From Comamonadaceae bacterium (GTDB lineage Bacteria; Pseudomonadota; Gammaproteobacteria; Burkholderiales; Burkholderiaceae_C): DNA of 64,000 nt. Location: the NCBI GenBank assembly GCA_947479935.1, contig CANKBG010000005.1, positions 34,463 through 98,462 on the forward strand, read 5' to 3'. The number at the start of each line of letters is the position of its first letter. The first letter of the stretch is position 1. Under the pieces are notes generated by a model. That model did no database searches. It was not told the DNA's origin and saw only the letters and a program-made list of their open reading frames with translations. A program made the translations under genes and the position numbers. Of this stretch, positions 22,673 through 32,240 are shown piece after piece.

Positions 22673-23676
22673 ACTGTTTGAATTTTAAAAATACTTCTGC
22701 GCTCACCCACGTTGGTCCCTTTGATATTTTTCAATTCAGCTGAGCGCCAAGGTTTTAAAGCTTGGCGTTGCGCCGAATCTAGCCATCCCAATTGATCCAA
22801 AGCTTCTACGGTGGCTGCAAACAACGCGGGCTTATGACCGTCAGCAATTTTGAGAGCCAAGGCCTGCCCTCGAGACCGACTGGCCACCACCTGAACCCCA
22901 TCGGCCCCTACTTTGGTCACCCAGTCTCCTTTGCCAATTTTCATAAAGTCTGCATCGCTGCGACCCGTGCCCGATACCAATTCTGGGTGCGCAGTCATGG
23001 CTTCGCCCAGTAGTTTCAAACTGGCGCCATATTCGTTGTTTGACTCTGGTTGGGCCAAGCGCGCGTAGGCCTGTGCCAAATTTGAAAGCGGCATGGCAAA
23101 GTTAGGCGCAGAGCACCCATCAATGCCCCAGCCCATTGCATCCTGATGTATTCCCGCCACATCGGCAACGGCCTTGCGTACTTTTTGCTGCAAAGGATGT
23201 GCGAGGTCTGTATAAGTTTCAGTTGGCAAATCGTGAAGCGCGCAATAGGCCAAAAAGCCGCTGTGTTTGCCACTGCAATTGTGATGACGCTCGTCGTATT
23301 CAAAACCTTCGGGCAAGGGCAGATCGTTGAATGAAAAACGATAAGGCACGTGGCATCCGCATTGCATTTGCTTGTAAGTGCTACCACTTTTTTTCAAAAT
23401 AGAAGACACCTCCGCCACATGCATGTCTTCCCCATTGTGGCTAGCACACATGAGCGCCAGTTCCTTAGATGTAAAACCAAATTGTTTGGCGCCACCGCTT
23501 TGCATAAGTGGTAAAGCTTGCAAGGCTTTCAGGGTTGAGCGCGTAAAGCACAACCAATTGGGATTGCCGGCATGCGCGATCAATTTGCCATCTGTGTCAG
23601 TGACGGCCAGTGCCCCCATGTGCATACATTCAGAAACGCCGTTGCGGGTGAGTTCAATCATGGGAACGAAATTCAT
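22669..23676 (-). CDS. L-asparaginase II-like (bacterial/plant-thermolabile type) protein
   Basis: FTRSTLKALQALPLMQSGGAKQFGFTSKELALMCASHNGE; HHNCSGKHSGFL; GWGIDGCSAPNFA. Confidence 0.9.
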   Translation of the reverse strand: MNFVPMIELTRNGVSECMHMGALAVTDTDGKLIAHAGNPNWLCFTRSTLKALQALPLMQSGGAKQFGFTSKELALMCASHNGEDMHVAEVSSILKKSGSTYKQMQCGCHVPYRFSFNDLPLPEGFEYDERHHNCSGKHSGFLAYCALHDLPTETYTDLAHPLQQKVRKAVADVAGIHQDAMGWGIDGCSAPNFAMPLSNLAQAYARLAQPESNNEYGASLKLLGEAMTAHPELVSGTGRSDADFMKIGKGDWVTKVGADGVQVVASRSRGQALALKIADGHKPALFAATVEALDQLGWLDSAQRQALKPWRSAELKNIKGTNVGERRSIFKIQTV

Positions 23677-23712
23677 AGGACCTTTGTCAAAAATGGCAAA
23701 CTTTTCTGCCGC

Positions 23713-24471
23713 TTAAAGCGCAGCGACACACCGAAAACCGACGTAACCCACTCGCGTGTCTCTCGGCTTAGTGGCGACATCTTCTGCCACCTGTCTGCTG
23801 GCGTCATACCACCAAGAAGCCCCACGGGTGACTCTCTCGTCGCCACTGCCCGTATCGACCCATTCCCAGACATTGCCGCCCATGTCATACAAACCATTCA
23901 CCCCAGGGCGAGTTGTCATGACTGGCAAGTGGCCTGTTCCACGCCACAATGCACCCGCGGGTGCTGTTCCTTTAGCAGAAGTGCAGCCCTCTAAGCAATG
24001 GCTTTCGTGCGCACTGTCGCCGTTGGGATACTTGTAGCGTTTTCCTTGATTGAATCCTGCGGGTGCTTGAGATCTTTGTTCAACATAAGCGGCATTGACC
24101 CACTCGCTGTCACGCGGCAAACGCTTGCCTTCGTGTTGACAAATTTTTTGAGCCTCATCAAAGGTCAGATGAACTGCTGGCTCATTGTCTTGCGCTGGAA
24201 TTCCGAAGGGCGCGCGCCAAGTCCAGCCTTTTTTCAGTACAAAGCCAGCCTCGTAGATGTAGCCACCGCCTTCTTTTTCAGCGCGACTGACAAAGCCTGT
24301 GCTTTGAGCAAAACGCTTCACTTGCGCAACTGTGACTTCGTGGGCATCCCAAAGCAAACCATGTACTTTGAGCTGTGTGCCGATTGACCGGGTTGGCAAT
24401 GGTGTCTGCGCTTGCGAAGACAAGCAAAACGACAGGCCAAGTCCTATGAGGGCGGCAAAACTAATGCGCAT
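23713..24471 (-). CDS. Exported SUMF1/formylglycine-generating-enzyme-like protein
   Basis: Signal peptide MRISFAALIGLGLSFCLSSQA; CxH..AY..GKRLP, NGLYDMGGNVWEWVDTG, RGASWWYDA, GFRC motifs. Confidence 0.87.
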   Translation of the reverse strand: MRISFAALIGLGLSFCLSSQAQTPLPTRSIGTQLKVHGLLWDAHEVTVAQVKRFAQSTGFVSRAEKEGGGYIYEAGFVLKKGWTWRAPFGIPAQDNEPAVHLTFDEAQKICQHEGKRLPRDSEWVNAAYVEQRSQAPAGFNQGKRYKYPNGDSAHESHCLEGCTSAKGTAPAGALWRGTGHLPVMTTRPGVNGLYDMGGNVWEWVDTGSGDERVTRGASWWYDASRQVAEDVATKPRDTRVGYVGFRCVAAL

Positions 24472-24478
24472 TTTTAAT

Positions 24479-24769
24479 TTACAACTTACGGGCCACCCAA
24501 AAGTGGGCGCCTTCTGGACCATATTGCTCTGCGTGCTCAACATTTCGCTCAAGGTAAAAGCTCTGCCCTGCCCCATATGTTTGAGTGCCCGATGCCAGAC
24601 TTAATTGCACTTGGCCAGCACTGACCTGAACCCTCACATCAAAGGGGTGTGTATGGTTTTTGACCACCAGGTCGGGGGTCCAGTCCTTTTGGACCACTTC
24701 ATCAAAACCATCGTCCATGGCCTGTGAAGTGAAATCAGAGAAGTTGTCGTGAAATTTCATAGTGGTCAA
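24479..24769 (-). CDS. Small cupin-like protein
   Basis: 96 aa; HTHPFDVRVQVSAGQVQLSL...GAGQSFYLERNVEHAEQ. Confidence 0.65.
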   Translation of the reverse strand: MTTMKFHDNFSDFTSQAMDDGFDEVVQKDWTPDLVVKNHTHPFDVRVQVSAGQVQLSLASGTQTYGAGQSFYLERNVEHAEQYGPEGAHFWVARKL

Positions 24770-24873
24770 GAATTATCAAAAAGTTGGGAGGCAGTCAATG
24801 CAAGCAAATTTTGGCAGAGAAAGATCAAACTCACTCTTTTTGTGGCCATCAGGTCATTGACAGAATATTTAAT

Positions 24874-25164
24874 GTGAGTACACTTAATTTGGAAATCAGT
24901 TTTGATCAACTCAAAAGTAAACGCAATGAGGTGTTGAGGGGTCTGCCGTTCAATTTGGCTTTGCAGTTTGAGTGGTCCACTGCCATTATTTCAGCTGATC
25001 TAAGGTACGACTACGGTGAGGCAAGGTATACAGCCATGGGCTTTCTTGATGAAAAATTGCATGTGATTGTTTTCACGCCAAGAGAACAAGCTGTCCATGT
25101 CATCAGTCTTCGCAGGGCAAATTCTAGAGAAGTAGGGCTTTATGAGCAAGAAACAAAATCCTGA
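24874..25164 (+). CDS. brnT: BrnT-family toxin (probable GTG start)
   Basis: ISFDQLKSKRNEVLRGLPFNLALQFEW...DYGEARYTAMGFLDEKLHVIVFTPREQAVHVISLRRANSREVGLYEQ (BrnT/DUF497 layout). Confidence 0.82.
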   Translation: MSTLNLEISFDQLKSKRNEVLRGLPFNLALQFEWSTAIISADLRYDYGEARYTAMGFLDEKLHVIVFTPREQAVHVISLRRANSREVGLYEQETKS

Positions 25165-25447
25165 ATTGGCTGATGCCGAGAATCCAACTTGGAGCTTAGA
25201 GACTTTTAAAAAATCTCGTCCAGCTAAAGAAGTTTTACCCAACATATTCAGTGATCAAATCAGCCAAGAATTGTTAAAGCCAAGAGGCAGACCGCGCCTA
25301 GAAACTCCGAAGGAGCGCATCAATATCAGGCTTTCTTACGAAGTCATTCAGCATTTCAAGTCTTCAGGGGCTGGTTGGCAAACCCGCATAGACGCCGCAC
25401 TTAGGGAATTTATTCAGAGTAAACCAAACTCCGACCTCAGACGTTGA
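25142..25447 (+). CDS. brnA: BrnA-family antitoxin
   Basis: Overlaps the BrnT-like ORF; RGRPRLETPKERINIRLSYEVIQHFKSSGAGWQTRIDAALREFI. Confidence 0.83.
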   Translation: MSKKQNPELADAENPTWSLETFKKSRPAKEVLPNIFSDQISQELLKPRGRPRLETPKERINIRLSYEVIQHFKSSGAGWQTRIDAALREFIQSKPNSDLRR

Positions 25448-25470
25448 ATAGCTATCCACAGGAGATTGTG

Positions 25471-25800
25471 ATGAAAAAATTGCTTGTTTTGATGCTTTTA
25501 ACCCTCAGCGCATCAGCCATGGCGCAGCACCAAGGGCATGGCTTCAGGCACGGTCATGGGCACGGACATGGTCATTGGGCCAGGGGCTACAGTGGTGGCT
25601 GGGGTTGGGCAGTACCAGCCGCAATCGGTGGCATATTGGTCTATGAGGCCACCAGACAACCAGTCTACGTTCAGCCCAATCCGGTCATCATTCAGCAGCA
25701 ACCGGTTTACACCCCACAAGCCTATTCCAGTTGTACCCCATGGACCGAGGTGCACAGCTCAGACGGCACCATCAGCAGAACTCGCACCTGCACCCAATAA
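25471..25800 (+). CDS. Small exported His/Gly-rich protein
   Basis: Signal peptide MKKLLVLMLLTLSASAMA followed by QHQGHGFRHGHGHGHGHWARGYSGGWGW. Confidence 0.65.
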   Translation: MKKLLVLMLLTLSASAMAQHQGHGFRHGHGHGHGHWARGYSGGWGWAVPAAIGGILVYEATRQPVYVQPNPVIIQQQPVYTPQAYSSCTPWTEVHSSDGTISRTRTCTQ

Positions 25801-25816
25801 GCCATGAAGAAGGGCT

Positions 25817-26710
25817 TTATGATCGGCGCCCTTCAACCTTCACAATTGCAGGTTGCATTTCAACCATGCCATAGGGTCCTGTAACTTCTCCTGAAAGCAC
25901 TTGGCCGTTCACAAGGACTTTGACCGCCTTCAAGAGCTCATCGGCATTGATAAAGCTGAAATGAAGCACAGAGCCTTCTATCCGCGCGCCCAGCAGATTT
26001 TGCGTTTTGCCTTGAACGGTGAGCGTTCCACCGACTCGCTGAAAAGCTTGGTCCAACTTCAAAGTAGCATTGCCTTTTTCATCCAAGCCTGAAAGTGTCC
26101 AAAGACCCGCCACGTTGGCAGGCACAGTCCAAAAATAGCCCGTGCCATTTGTTACACGTATGACTTGATCGGGCTCCCAGTCGCCCATAGAAAACGTATT
26201 TGAAAGCACCCGAGTGCCAGGCTTCATTGCCAAGATGGTTGGCCTGAGCTGTGCATTCAGCTCTTCCAACAAGTACATGGTGACCACAGTTGCTTTGGAA
26301 AAATCTTCTTTGAAAATGTCACCATGAACAATGCGCACACGCTCGGCCACACCAGCCCTTTGGGCATTGCGCTGCGCTAAGGCTGCCAAGTCTTTGTTGT
26401 ATTCAATGCCCCAAGCTCGGGCGCCAAAATGTCGGGCAGCTGCAATAGGAATTTTTCCGTCGCCCGCACCCAAATCAACCAACTCGTCGTTAGGCCCTAC
26501 TTCTGCGGCTTCCAACAACTTGAATACCAAGTCATCGCTGGTGGGCAGCCACATGACATCCTTGCCCATCTGCCCTCTCTTGGGCGCATAGGTTTCAGTT
26601 TGCAACAAGCTACAAGCCTGTAAACCCGCGATGGTCACCCCAAGGCAAAGTGCCAAGCGCAAGCCGCGTAAAAGTCGAAAGAGGTGTGAGTTTTTGTAAA
26701 AGTAAATCAT
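25817..26710 (-). CDS. SAM-dependent methyltransferase-fold protein with predicted lipoprotein signal
   Basis: N-terminus LRLALCLGVTIAGLQAC (lipobox-like); motif I ELVDLGAGDGKIPIAAA; VRIVHGDIF. Confidence 0.78.
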   Translation of the reverse strand: MIYFYKNSHLFRLLRGLRLALCLGVTIAGLQACSLLQTETYAPKRGQMGKDVMWLPTSDDLVFKLLEAAEVGPNDELVDLGAGDGKIPIAAARHFGARAWGIEYNKDLAALAQRNAQRAGVAERVRIVHGDIFKEDFSKATVVTMYLLEELNAQLRPTILAMKPGTRVLSNTFSMGDWEPDQVIRVTNGTGYFWTVPANVAGLWTLSGLDEKGNATLKLDQAFQRVGGTLTVQGKTQNLLGARIEGSVLHFSFINADELLKAVKVLVNGQVLSGEVTGPYGMVEMQPAIVKVEGRRS

Positions 26711-26862
26711 GGTTTTAGAGTGCGAAGCTATCCAAATGTATTCGAGTCTTAACAGCTGCGCATGGCAACTGAGGGTAAATCCTGAATTCAGAAATTTTCC
26801 ATTATGTTTTGATACAAATCAAATCAGTCATTGCCCTGGATTGAAATTCAAAAAGAAAATAT

Positions 26863-27903
26863 ATGACTACGACAAACGAACCCTCTGAAACTAGAAGATT
26901 TTTCTTGGCCAGTTCTGCTTTGGCCACTGCAGGTGCACTGAGTGCCTCTAATGCATCGGCTCAAGCGGCCACTGCTGTGCTGCAAGAAGTGACGGGGCAA
27001 GCGCACTGGACGGTCAAAAAAGTAGGCGCAGATTCGGTCAAGTTGTTCATGTGGAACAAGAAGTTGACCCATCCGCCAAAGGCGTTTCGCGGCACCATTG
27101 TGTTTGTGCATGGCTCTTCCATGGCTTCTACCCCTGTCTTTGATTTGCAAATGAAAGGCAGGGATGATGCATCTCTCATGGATTGGTTCGCTAGACAGGG
27201 CTATGACACATGGTGCTTTGATTGCGAAGGCTACGGACGCTCTGATAAAACTCGCAACGTCAATGCCAACATTGCATGTGGCGCAGACGACCTGGCAGCA
27301 GTGAGCGAATACATCATGAAAACCAATGACGGTCAAAAATTATTAACATACGGCTCTTCTTCGGGCGCACTGCGGGCTGCACTTTTTGCTCAGAGACATC
27401 CAGAACGCGTGGCACGCATGGTTTTGGACGCCATGGTTTGGACTGGGCAAGGCAGCCCCACCTTGGCCGAGAGAAAAAAACGCCTGCCCGCTTATTTGGC
27501 CAGCAATCGCAGGCCCATTGACCGCGACATGGTACGCAGCATTTTCACTCGCGACCACCCTGGCACCAGTGATATGAGTGTGGTGGAAACTTTTGCAGAT
27601 GCCGTCTTGGCATTAGACAGCTCGGTGCCAACTGGCACCTACATTGACATGTCTGCCAACCTTCCCGTTTGCGATCCTGAAAAAATCAATGTTCCAACTT
27701 TGATTTTAAGAGGCCAGTACGATGGTATTGCTAGCTTCCAAGATCTGGCTGCATTCTTTGAAAAACTGGCACATCCTGATAAGCAATTTGTGGTGATGCA
27801 AGGCATTGCACACACTAGCACTCGTTCAAAAAACTATGCCACGGTTTATCACATTTTGAGTAACTACTTTGCTCAACCGAGTCCCGTTTACACAGGCACT
27901 TGA
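26863..27903 (+). CDS. Alpha/beta hydrolase with Tat-like signal
   Basis: ETRRFFLASSALATAGALSASNASA; IVFVHGSSM, LLTYGSSSGALRAALFA nucleophile elbow, GIAHTS. Confidence 0.83.
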   Translation: MTTTNEPSETRRFFLASSALATAGALSASNASAQAATAVLQEVTGQAHWTVKKVGADSVKLFMWNKKLTHPPKAFRGTIVFVHGSSMASTPVFDLQMKGRDDASLMDWFARQGYDTWCFDCEGYGRSDKTRNVNANIACGADDLAAVSEYIMKTNDGQKLLTYGSSSGALRAALFAQRHPERVARMVLDAMVWTGQGSPTLAERKKRLPAYLASNRRPIDRDMVRSIFTRDHPGTSDMSVVETFADAVLALDSSVPTGTYIDMSANLPVCDPEKINVPTLILRGQYDGIASFQDLAAFFEKLAHPDKQFVVMQGIAHTSTRSKNYATVYHILSNYFAQPSPVYTGT

Positions 27904-28022
27904 AAATCATTAGCGCGTTTAACTCAACATACCGCTTGATGAATGCTGCTTAGTTCGCACGAGATTAGAGAATTAATTTAAGTTTTTTAAACCGGCACTT
28001 CATGTGCTTTATTTAGGGAGAT

Positions 28023-29531
28023 ATGACCATGGGTTTTTTAACTGATGACGAATTGTCGAAATTAGACACCGCAGAGACTTCGCTATTTCCATCCCCCATA
28101 CCTGTTCAATGCGTCTCAAGCGACGAGTTCATGCCTTCCCGGCAAACGCCGAAGCAAAGAGAATATGAGGCCAGAGTGAAGGCCATTGGCTCTGAAATGG
28201 CCAAAAAATTGGGCACCTCACGCCGAAAGTTTTTCAAGAGTGCCTCGGGCATGGCTGCCGCCTTCGTTGCCATGAACGATACGTATGGGCCTATTTTTGG
28301 CGTCTCGCGCGCTGAAGCGCAAACACCTGACATGGCCAACGAACGTGCCAAAAAACTTTCAGGTCAATTCATCATGGACATGCACACGCATTTCTTGCGT
28401 GATGACACTCGGATTCAAACTTTCATTGCACAGCGCGAGTCTGTGGGCAAAGCAGGATGGAACCCCGCCATCAAAACAGGTGTACAAACCATTGAAGATT
28501 TGAAGTTTGCCAACTACATTAAAGAAATTTATTTGGACAGTGACACCAAGGTGGCTTGTATCAGTGGCGCACCTTCTGAAATTCCTGGCGATTGGTTCCT
28601 TACCAACGAGATGAAAGCCAAATACAAAGCAAGCATCAATGCCATCGCTGGCAGCAAGCGCTCCATGTCGCACGCCATCTTTACGCCAGGCTATCCAGGC
28701 TGGTTAGAGGAAATTGACAAGGCCATTGAGATTCTCAAACCAGACTCCATGAAGGGCTACACCATTGGTGATAACACCAACAAGCATCTCTCCAAACATC
28801 CTTGGTTGATGGACGATGAAAAATTGGTCTACCCAGCATATGAAAAATTTGCAAAAGCAGGCTTAAAGAATGTCTGTGTTCACAAAGGACTGTTCCCACC
28901 TTCTGTTGAGAAACAATTCCCCCATTTACTGAAACACTCACGCGTTGACGATGTGGCCAAAGCCGCCAAAGATTGGCCACAACTCAATTTTGTGATTTAT
29001 CACGGTGGCTATCGCTATGCAGGCGGAGGCAAAGCAGAAGACGCATGGGGTCAATTTGAAAGCACCGGCCGCATTGATTGGATCACTGACCTTGCAGAAA
29101 TGCCTGCCAAATTCGGCGTGAAAAATATCTACGCAGACTTAGGTCAGTTGTTTGCACAAACAACGGTGGTCGAGCCTCGATTGGCCGCCGTCATGTTGGG
29201 CCAACTGATCAAAGGCTTGGGGCTTTCTAATGTTGTGTGGGGAACCGATGCTATTTGGACAGGCGCACCACAGTGGCAAATTGAAGCGCTTCGCCGAATT
29301 GAAATTCCAGAGGAAATTCAAAGGAAGTATGGGTATGCCCCCTTAGGTGCTGCCGATGGCCCTGTGAAAAATGCCATCTTTGGCGACAACAATGCGCGTA
29401 TCTACAACTACAAGCCTGATCAGCGTGCGGCCCTGGCACACGACAAAATTGCGTACAACAAAGCCATTTACGAAAAGCACGGCGAAGGCCGAACCAACTT
29501 GGCCTATGGCTATGTGAACAAAAGTGCTTGA
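28023..29531 (+). CDS. Amidohydrolase family protein with internal twin-arginine motif
   Basis: TSRRKFFKSASGMAAAFVAM; FIMDMHTHFLRDDTR; FVIYHGGYRY; NVVWGTDAIWTG. Confidence 0.83.
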   Translation: MTMGFLTDDELSKLDTAETSLFPSPIPVQCVSSDEFMPSRQTPKQREYEARVKAIGSEMAKKLGTSRRKFFKSASGMAAAFVAMNDTYGPIFGVSRAEAQTPDMANERAKKLSGQFIMDMHTHFLRDDTRIQTFIAQRESVGKAGWNPAIKTGVQTIEDLKFANYIKEIYLDSDTKVACISGAPSEIPGDWFLTNEMKAKYKASINAIAGSKRSMSHAIFTPGYPGWLEEIDKAIEILKPDSMKGYTIGDNTNKHLSKHPWLMDDEKLVYPAYEKFAKAGLKNVCVHKGLFPPSVEKQFPHLLKHSRVDDVAKAAKDWPQLNFVIYHGGYRYAGGGKAEDAWGQFESTGRIDWITDLAEMPAKFGVKNIYADLGQLFAQTTVVEPRLAAVMLGQLIKGLGLSNVVWGTDAIWTGAPQWQIEALRRIEIPEEIQRKYGYAPLGAADGPVKNAIFGDNNARIYNYKPDQRAALAHDKIAYNKAIYEKHGEGRTNLAYGYVNKSA

Positions 29532-29540
29532 TTTAAATCA

Positions 29541-29566
29541 TTGAAGCGCAGTTCACTGCGCTTCAA
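29541..29566. terminator. Strong hairpin between convergent genes (probable terminator)
   Basis: TTGAAGCGCAGT-TC-ACTGCGCTTCAA, 12-bp perfect stem followed by TTTT on the + strand. Confidence 0.65.
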
Positions 29567-30545
29567 TTTTCGCTTCGCGAATGGCCTTGGCCCATTTGGC
29601 AGTTTCAGTTTTAGAGCGCTGCGCCAAAGCTTCAGGTGAAGCCGGTGCAGTTTCAAAACCCAGTGCAGAGAATCGCTCAAGAATGGCTTTGTCGTTGGCT
29701 GCAGCATTCAAAGCCGCATTGAGTTTTTGAATGATTTCGGCAGGTGTGCCAGCAGGTGCAAACATGGCAAAGTAAGCAATCAACTCATAGTCTTTCAACC
29801 CCAGCGCTTCGTTGACAGTAGGCAATTCAGGAATGGCTTTTGAGCGCTGTGTGGATGTGACGGCCAAGCCGCGAATTTTTCCGGCCTTCACTTGAGGCAA
29901 CATGACCGCAAAGTCTGCGGTAAACATATTGACCTGCCCGCCAATCAAATCGGTCATGGCAGCAGGGCCACTCTTGTAGGGCACGTGCGTCATTTGAACG
30001 CCGGCCATGCTGGCCAACATTTCTGAAGAAACCAACTGCGATGTGCTGGCACTGGCAAATGTCACGATGGTGGGTTTGGCCTTCGCCATGTCCACAAACT
30101 CTTTCAAATTCTTAGCAGGCACTTCATTGTTGACGGCCACAATCAGTGGCACCGAGCCCATGTAGCCAATGGGTGCAAAGGCCGTATCTTGGTCGTAGGG
30201 CAATTTTTTCATCAAGCTTTTCAGCGCCGCGTTGGTGCTGTTGGTGCCAATGAGGATGGTGTAGCCATCAGGTGCCGATTTGGCCACTGCATCGGCACCC
30301 AACATGCCATTCACGCCAGCCTTGTTTTCAACCACAATGGTTTGTCCCAACACCTCTGACATTTTTTGCGCAAAGGCCCTGCCAATTTGATCGGTGGCAC
30401 TGCCAGCAGCAAAAGGCACGATGGCCTTGATGGGTTTATTGGGATAGGCCTGCGCTTGGGCTTGTGTGGCACACAGTGCGACACCAAATCCCAACAATGC
30501 ACTCAGCAAACTTTTTTTCAAACCAGCCATACGAATATTTTTCAT
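29553..30545 (-). CDS. Bug/TctC-family substrate-binding protein
   Basis: Signal peptide; YPNKPIKAIVPFAAGSATDQIGR; VVENKAGVNGMLGADAVAKSAPDGYT. Confidence 0.93.
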   Translation of the reverse strand: MKNIRMAGLKKSLLSALLGFGVALCATQAQAQAYPNKPIKAIVPFAAGSATDQIGRAFAQKMSEVLGQTIVVENKAGVNGMLGADAVAKSAPDGYTILIGTNSTNAALKSLMKKLPYDQDTAFAPIGYMGSVPLIVAVNNEVPAKNLKEFVDMAKAKPTIVTFASASTSQLVSSEMLASMAGVQMTHVPYKSGPAAMTDLIGGQVNMFTADFAVMLPQVKAGKIRGLAVTSTQRSKAIPELPTVNEALGLKDYELIAYFAMFAPAGTPAEIIQKLNAALNAAANDKAILERFSALGFETAPASPEALAQRSKTETAKWAKAIREAKIEAQ

Positions 30546-30571
30546 GGTATCTCCAAAGTATCAAAACAATT

Positions 30572-30883
30572 TTATTCAATCTCAAGACTGAGCAGCTTGG
30601 CACTAAGGCATTTGCCGTGTGCATCGAGGGCCAAAGAGCGTGTCACGCCGCCACCTAAAGCATTGTGCATCACAAAATTGAGTGCGCCAAGTTGCGGCAA
30701 GCTGTAACGAAATACAGGCCCCTTCACAATACCTTCAAAGTGCAAGCGTATTCTTTCGGGGGTAAGCCATTTTTCTAGCAACTCAAAATTTTGTCGATCA
30801 TAAGCAATCACAGAAAGGGTCGATCGGTCTCCCTTGTCGCCCGTTCGAGTGTGTGCAATTTCCCTTAACAACATATCAGGCAA
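30572..30883 (-). CDS. AtuA C-terminal-domain-like protein
   Basis: LREIAHTRTGDKGDRSTLSVIAYD; overlaps the AtuA-like ORF upstream. Confidence 0.78.
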   Translation of the reverse strand: MPDMLLREIAHTRTGDKGDRSTLSVIAYDRQNFELLEKWLTPERIRLHFEGIVKGPVFRYSLPQLGALNFVMHNALGGGVTRSLALDAHGKCLSAKLLSLEIE

Positions 30884-32237
30884 TCTCCTCAGACCCGTTT
30901 AGCAGCACTGTTTGGGTTTGAATGGCGCTTCGGGCCATCAGCATCGATGCAACGGCAATCACTTCACGCACCGATTTGCTGGCACCCCCGCCCGAAGCAG
31001 GTCCGTTGGTGTACAAGGCCTCTACCTCGTTGACCACATACAACGCCTCAGCCTGTGTGCCCACGCGCACCGCAATTCTGGCGCGCACTTCTGCAGGCTC
31101 ATGCGTTGGCAGTGTGTCACCCAAGATGGCACTCACACCAATGAGGTCATAGCGCGCTTCAAAATGACCATACCCCGCATCGGCCAATCGAGCCTTCACT
31201 ACATCCAGAGCCAACTGCCCTCTGGCCTTTGCGCCTGGACCTGCATAAGACATTTGCCCTTCACCTACAAACCCATCGCGATACCCCAAGGTCACTTTGA
31301 GGGTGTCAGGCCTCTTGGTTCCACTGGCACCCAAAGCTTGCACTCTGTCTGAACCCACTTGCATAAGTTGCACTTGAGAAAAATCGGCCACCACGTCGGG
31401 TTGCAGGTACTGCGTAGGGTCCTCAATTTCATAGAGCAATTGTTCGGTGCAAGTTTGTACCGTGACACAACCGCCGGCATCTGCCAGTTTGGTAATGACA
31501 ACGTCGCCATTGGCATGGACCTCTGCCAAGGGATAACCTAACTGCGCCAAGTTGGGCACATCTTTGTAGCCAGGGTCTGCAAAATAACCCCCCGTAATTT
31601 GGGCGGCGCATTCAAGCAGATGGCCCACCATCACGCCCTTGCCCAGCAACGGCCAATCATCGGCACGCCATTGAAAATGATGCATGAGTGGCGCTAAAAA
31701 TAAAGCAGGATCGGCCACGCGCCCACAGATGATGACTTGGGCATCGGATTGCAAAGCTGGCAAGAGCGCCTCTGCGCCAAGATAGGCGTTGGCAGAAACC
31801 AACAAGGGCTGAATGTCAGCCACAATTTGTGAGCTGTCCATTAAGGGCTCTGAAAGATATTTTGTTTGCAAAGTGGCAAGCACGTCATCCCCCAAAACAA
31901 CAGCCACTTTCAGATGATTGATTCCCAACTCTTTGGCAACCACCAACACTTCTCGCCCCGCCTGCATAGGATTGGCCGCGCCCATGTTGGTAATGATGCG
32001 TGTCCCTTGCGCCATACAGGCTGGCAATACGGCTTTCATGCGCGCCGCTAGCAAAGGGTCGAAGCCTCTCTTTGGGTTTTGAATTTTTTCTAGCTGAGCT
32101 AACGCAATGGTTCTCTCGGCCAAACATTCAAAGACTAAATAATCGAGTTGCCCCTTTTCAGCCAGCGCAACGGCGGGTGGAATGCGGTCCCCCGCATAGC
32201 CTGCCCCAGCACCTATTCGAAGCGCTTTTTGAATCAT
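30876..32237 (-). CDS. Acyclic terpene utilization AtuA-like protein (DUF1446)
   Basis: LRIGAGAGYAGDRIPPAVALAEKGQLDYLVFECLAERTIALAQ. Confidence 0.9.
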   Translation of the reverse strand: MIQKALRIGAGAGYAGDRIPPAVALAEKGQLDYLVFECLAERTIALAQLEKIQNPKRGFDPLLAARMKAVLPACMAQGTRIITNMGAANPMQAGREVLVVAKELGINHLKVAVVLGDDVLATLQTKYLSEPLMDSSQIVADIQPLLVSANAYLGAEALLPALQSDAQVIICGRVADPALFLAPLMHHFQWRADDWPLLGKGVMVGHLLECAAQITGGYFADPGYKDVPNLAQLGYPLAEVHANGDVVITKLADAGGCVTVQTCTEQLLYEIEDPTQYLQPDVVADFSQVQLMQVGSDRVQALGASGTKRPDTLKVTLGYRDGFVGEGQMSYAGPGAKARGQLALDVVKARLADAGYGHFEARYDLIGVSAILGDTLPTHEPAEVRARIAVRVGTQAEALYVVNEVEALYTNGPASGGGASKSVREVIAVASMLMARSAIQTQTVLLNGSEEIA

Positions 32238-32240
32238 GAA

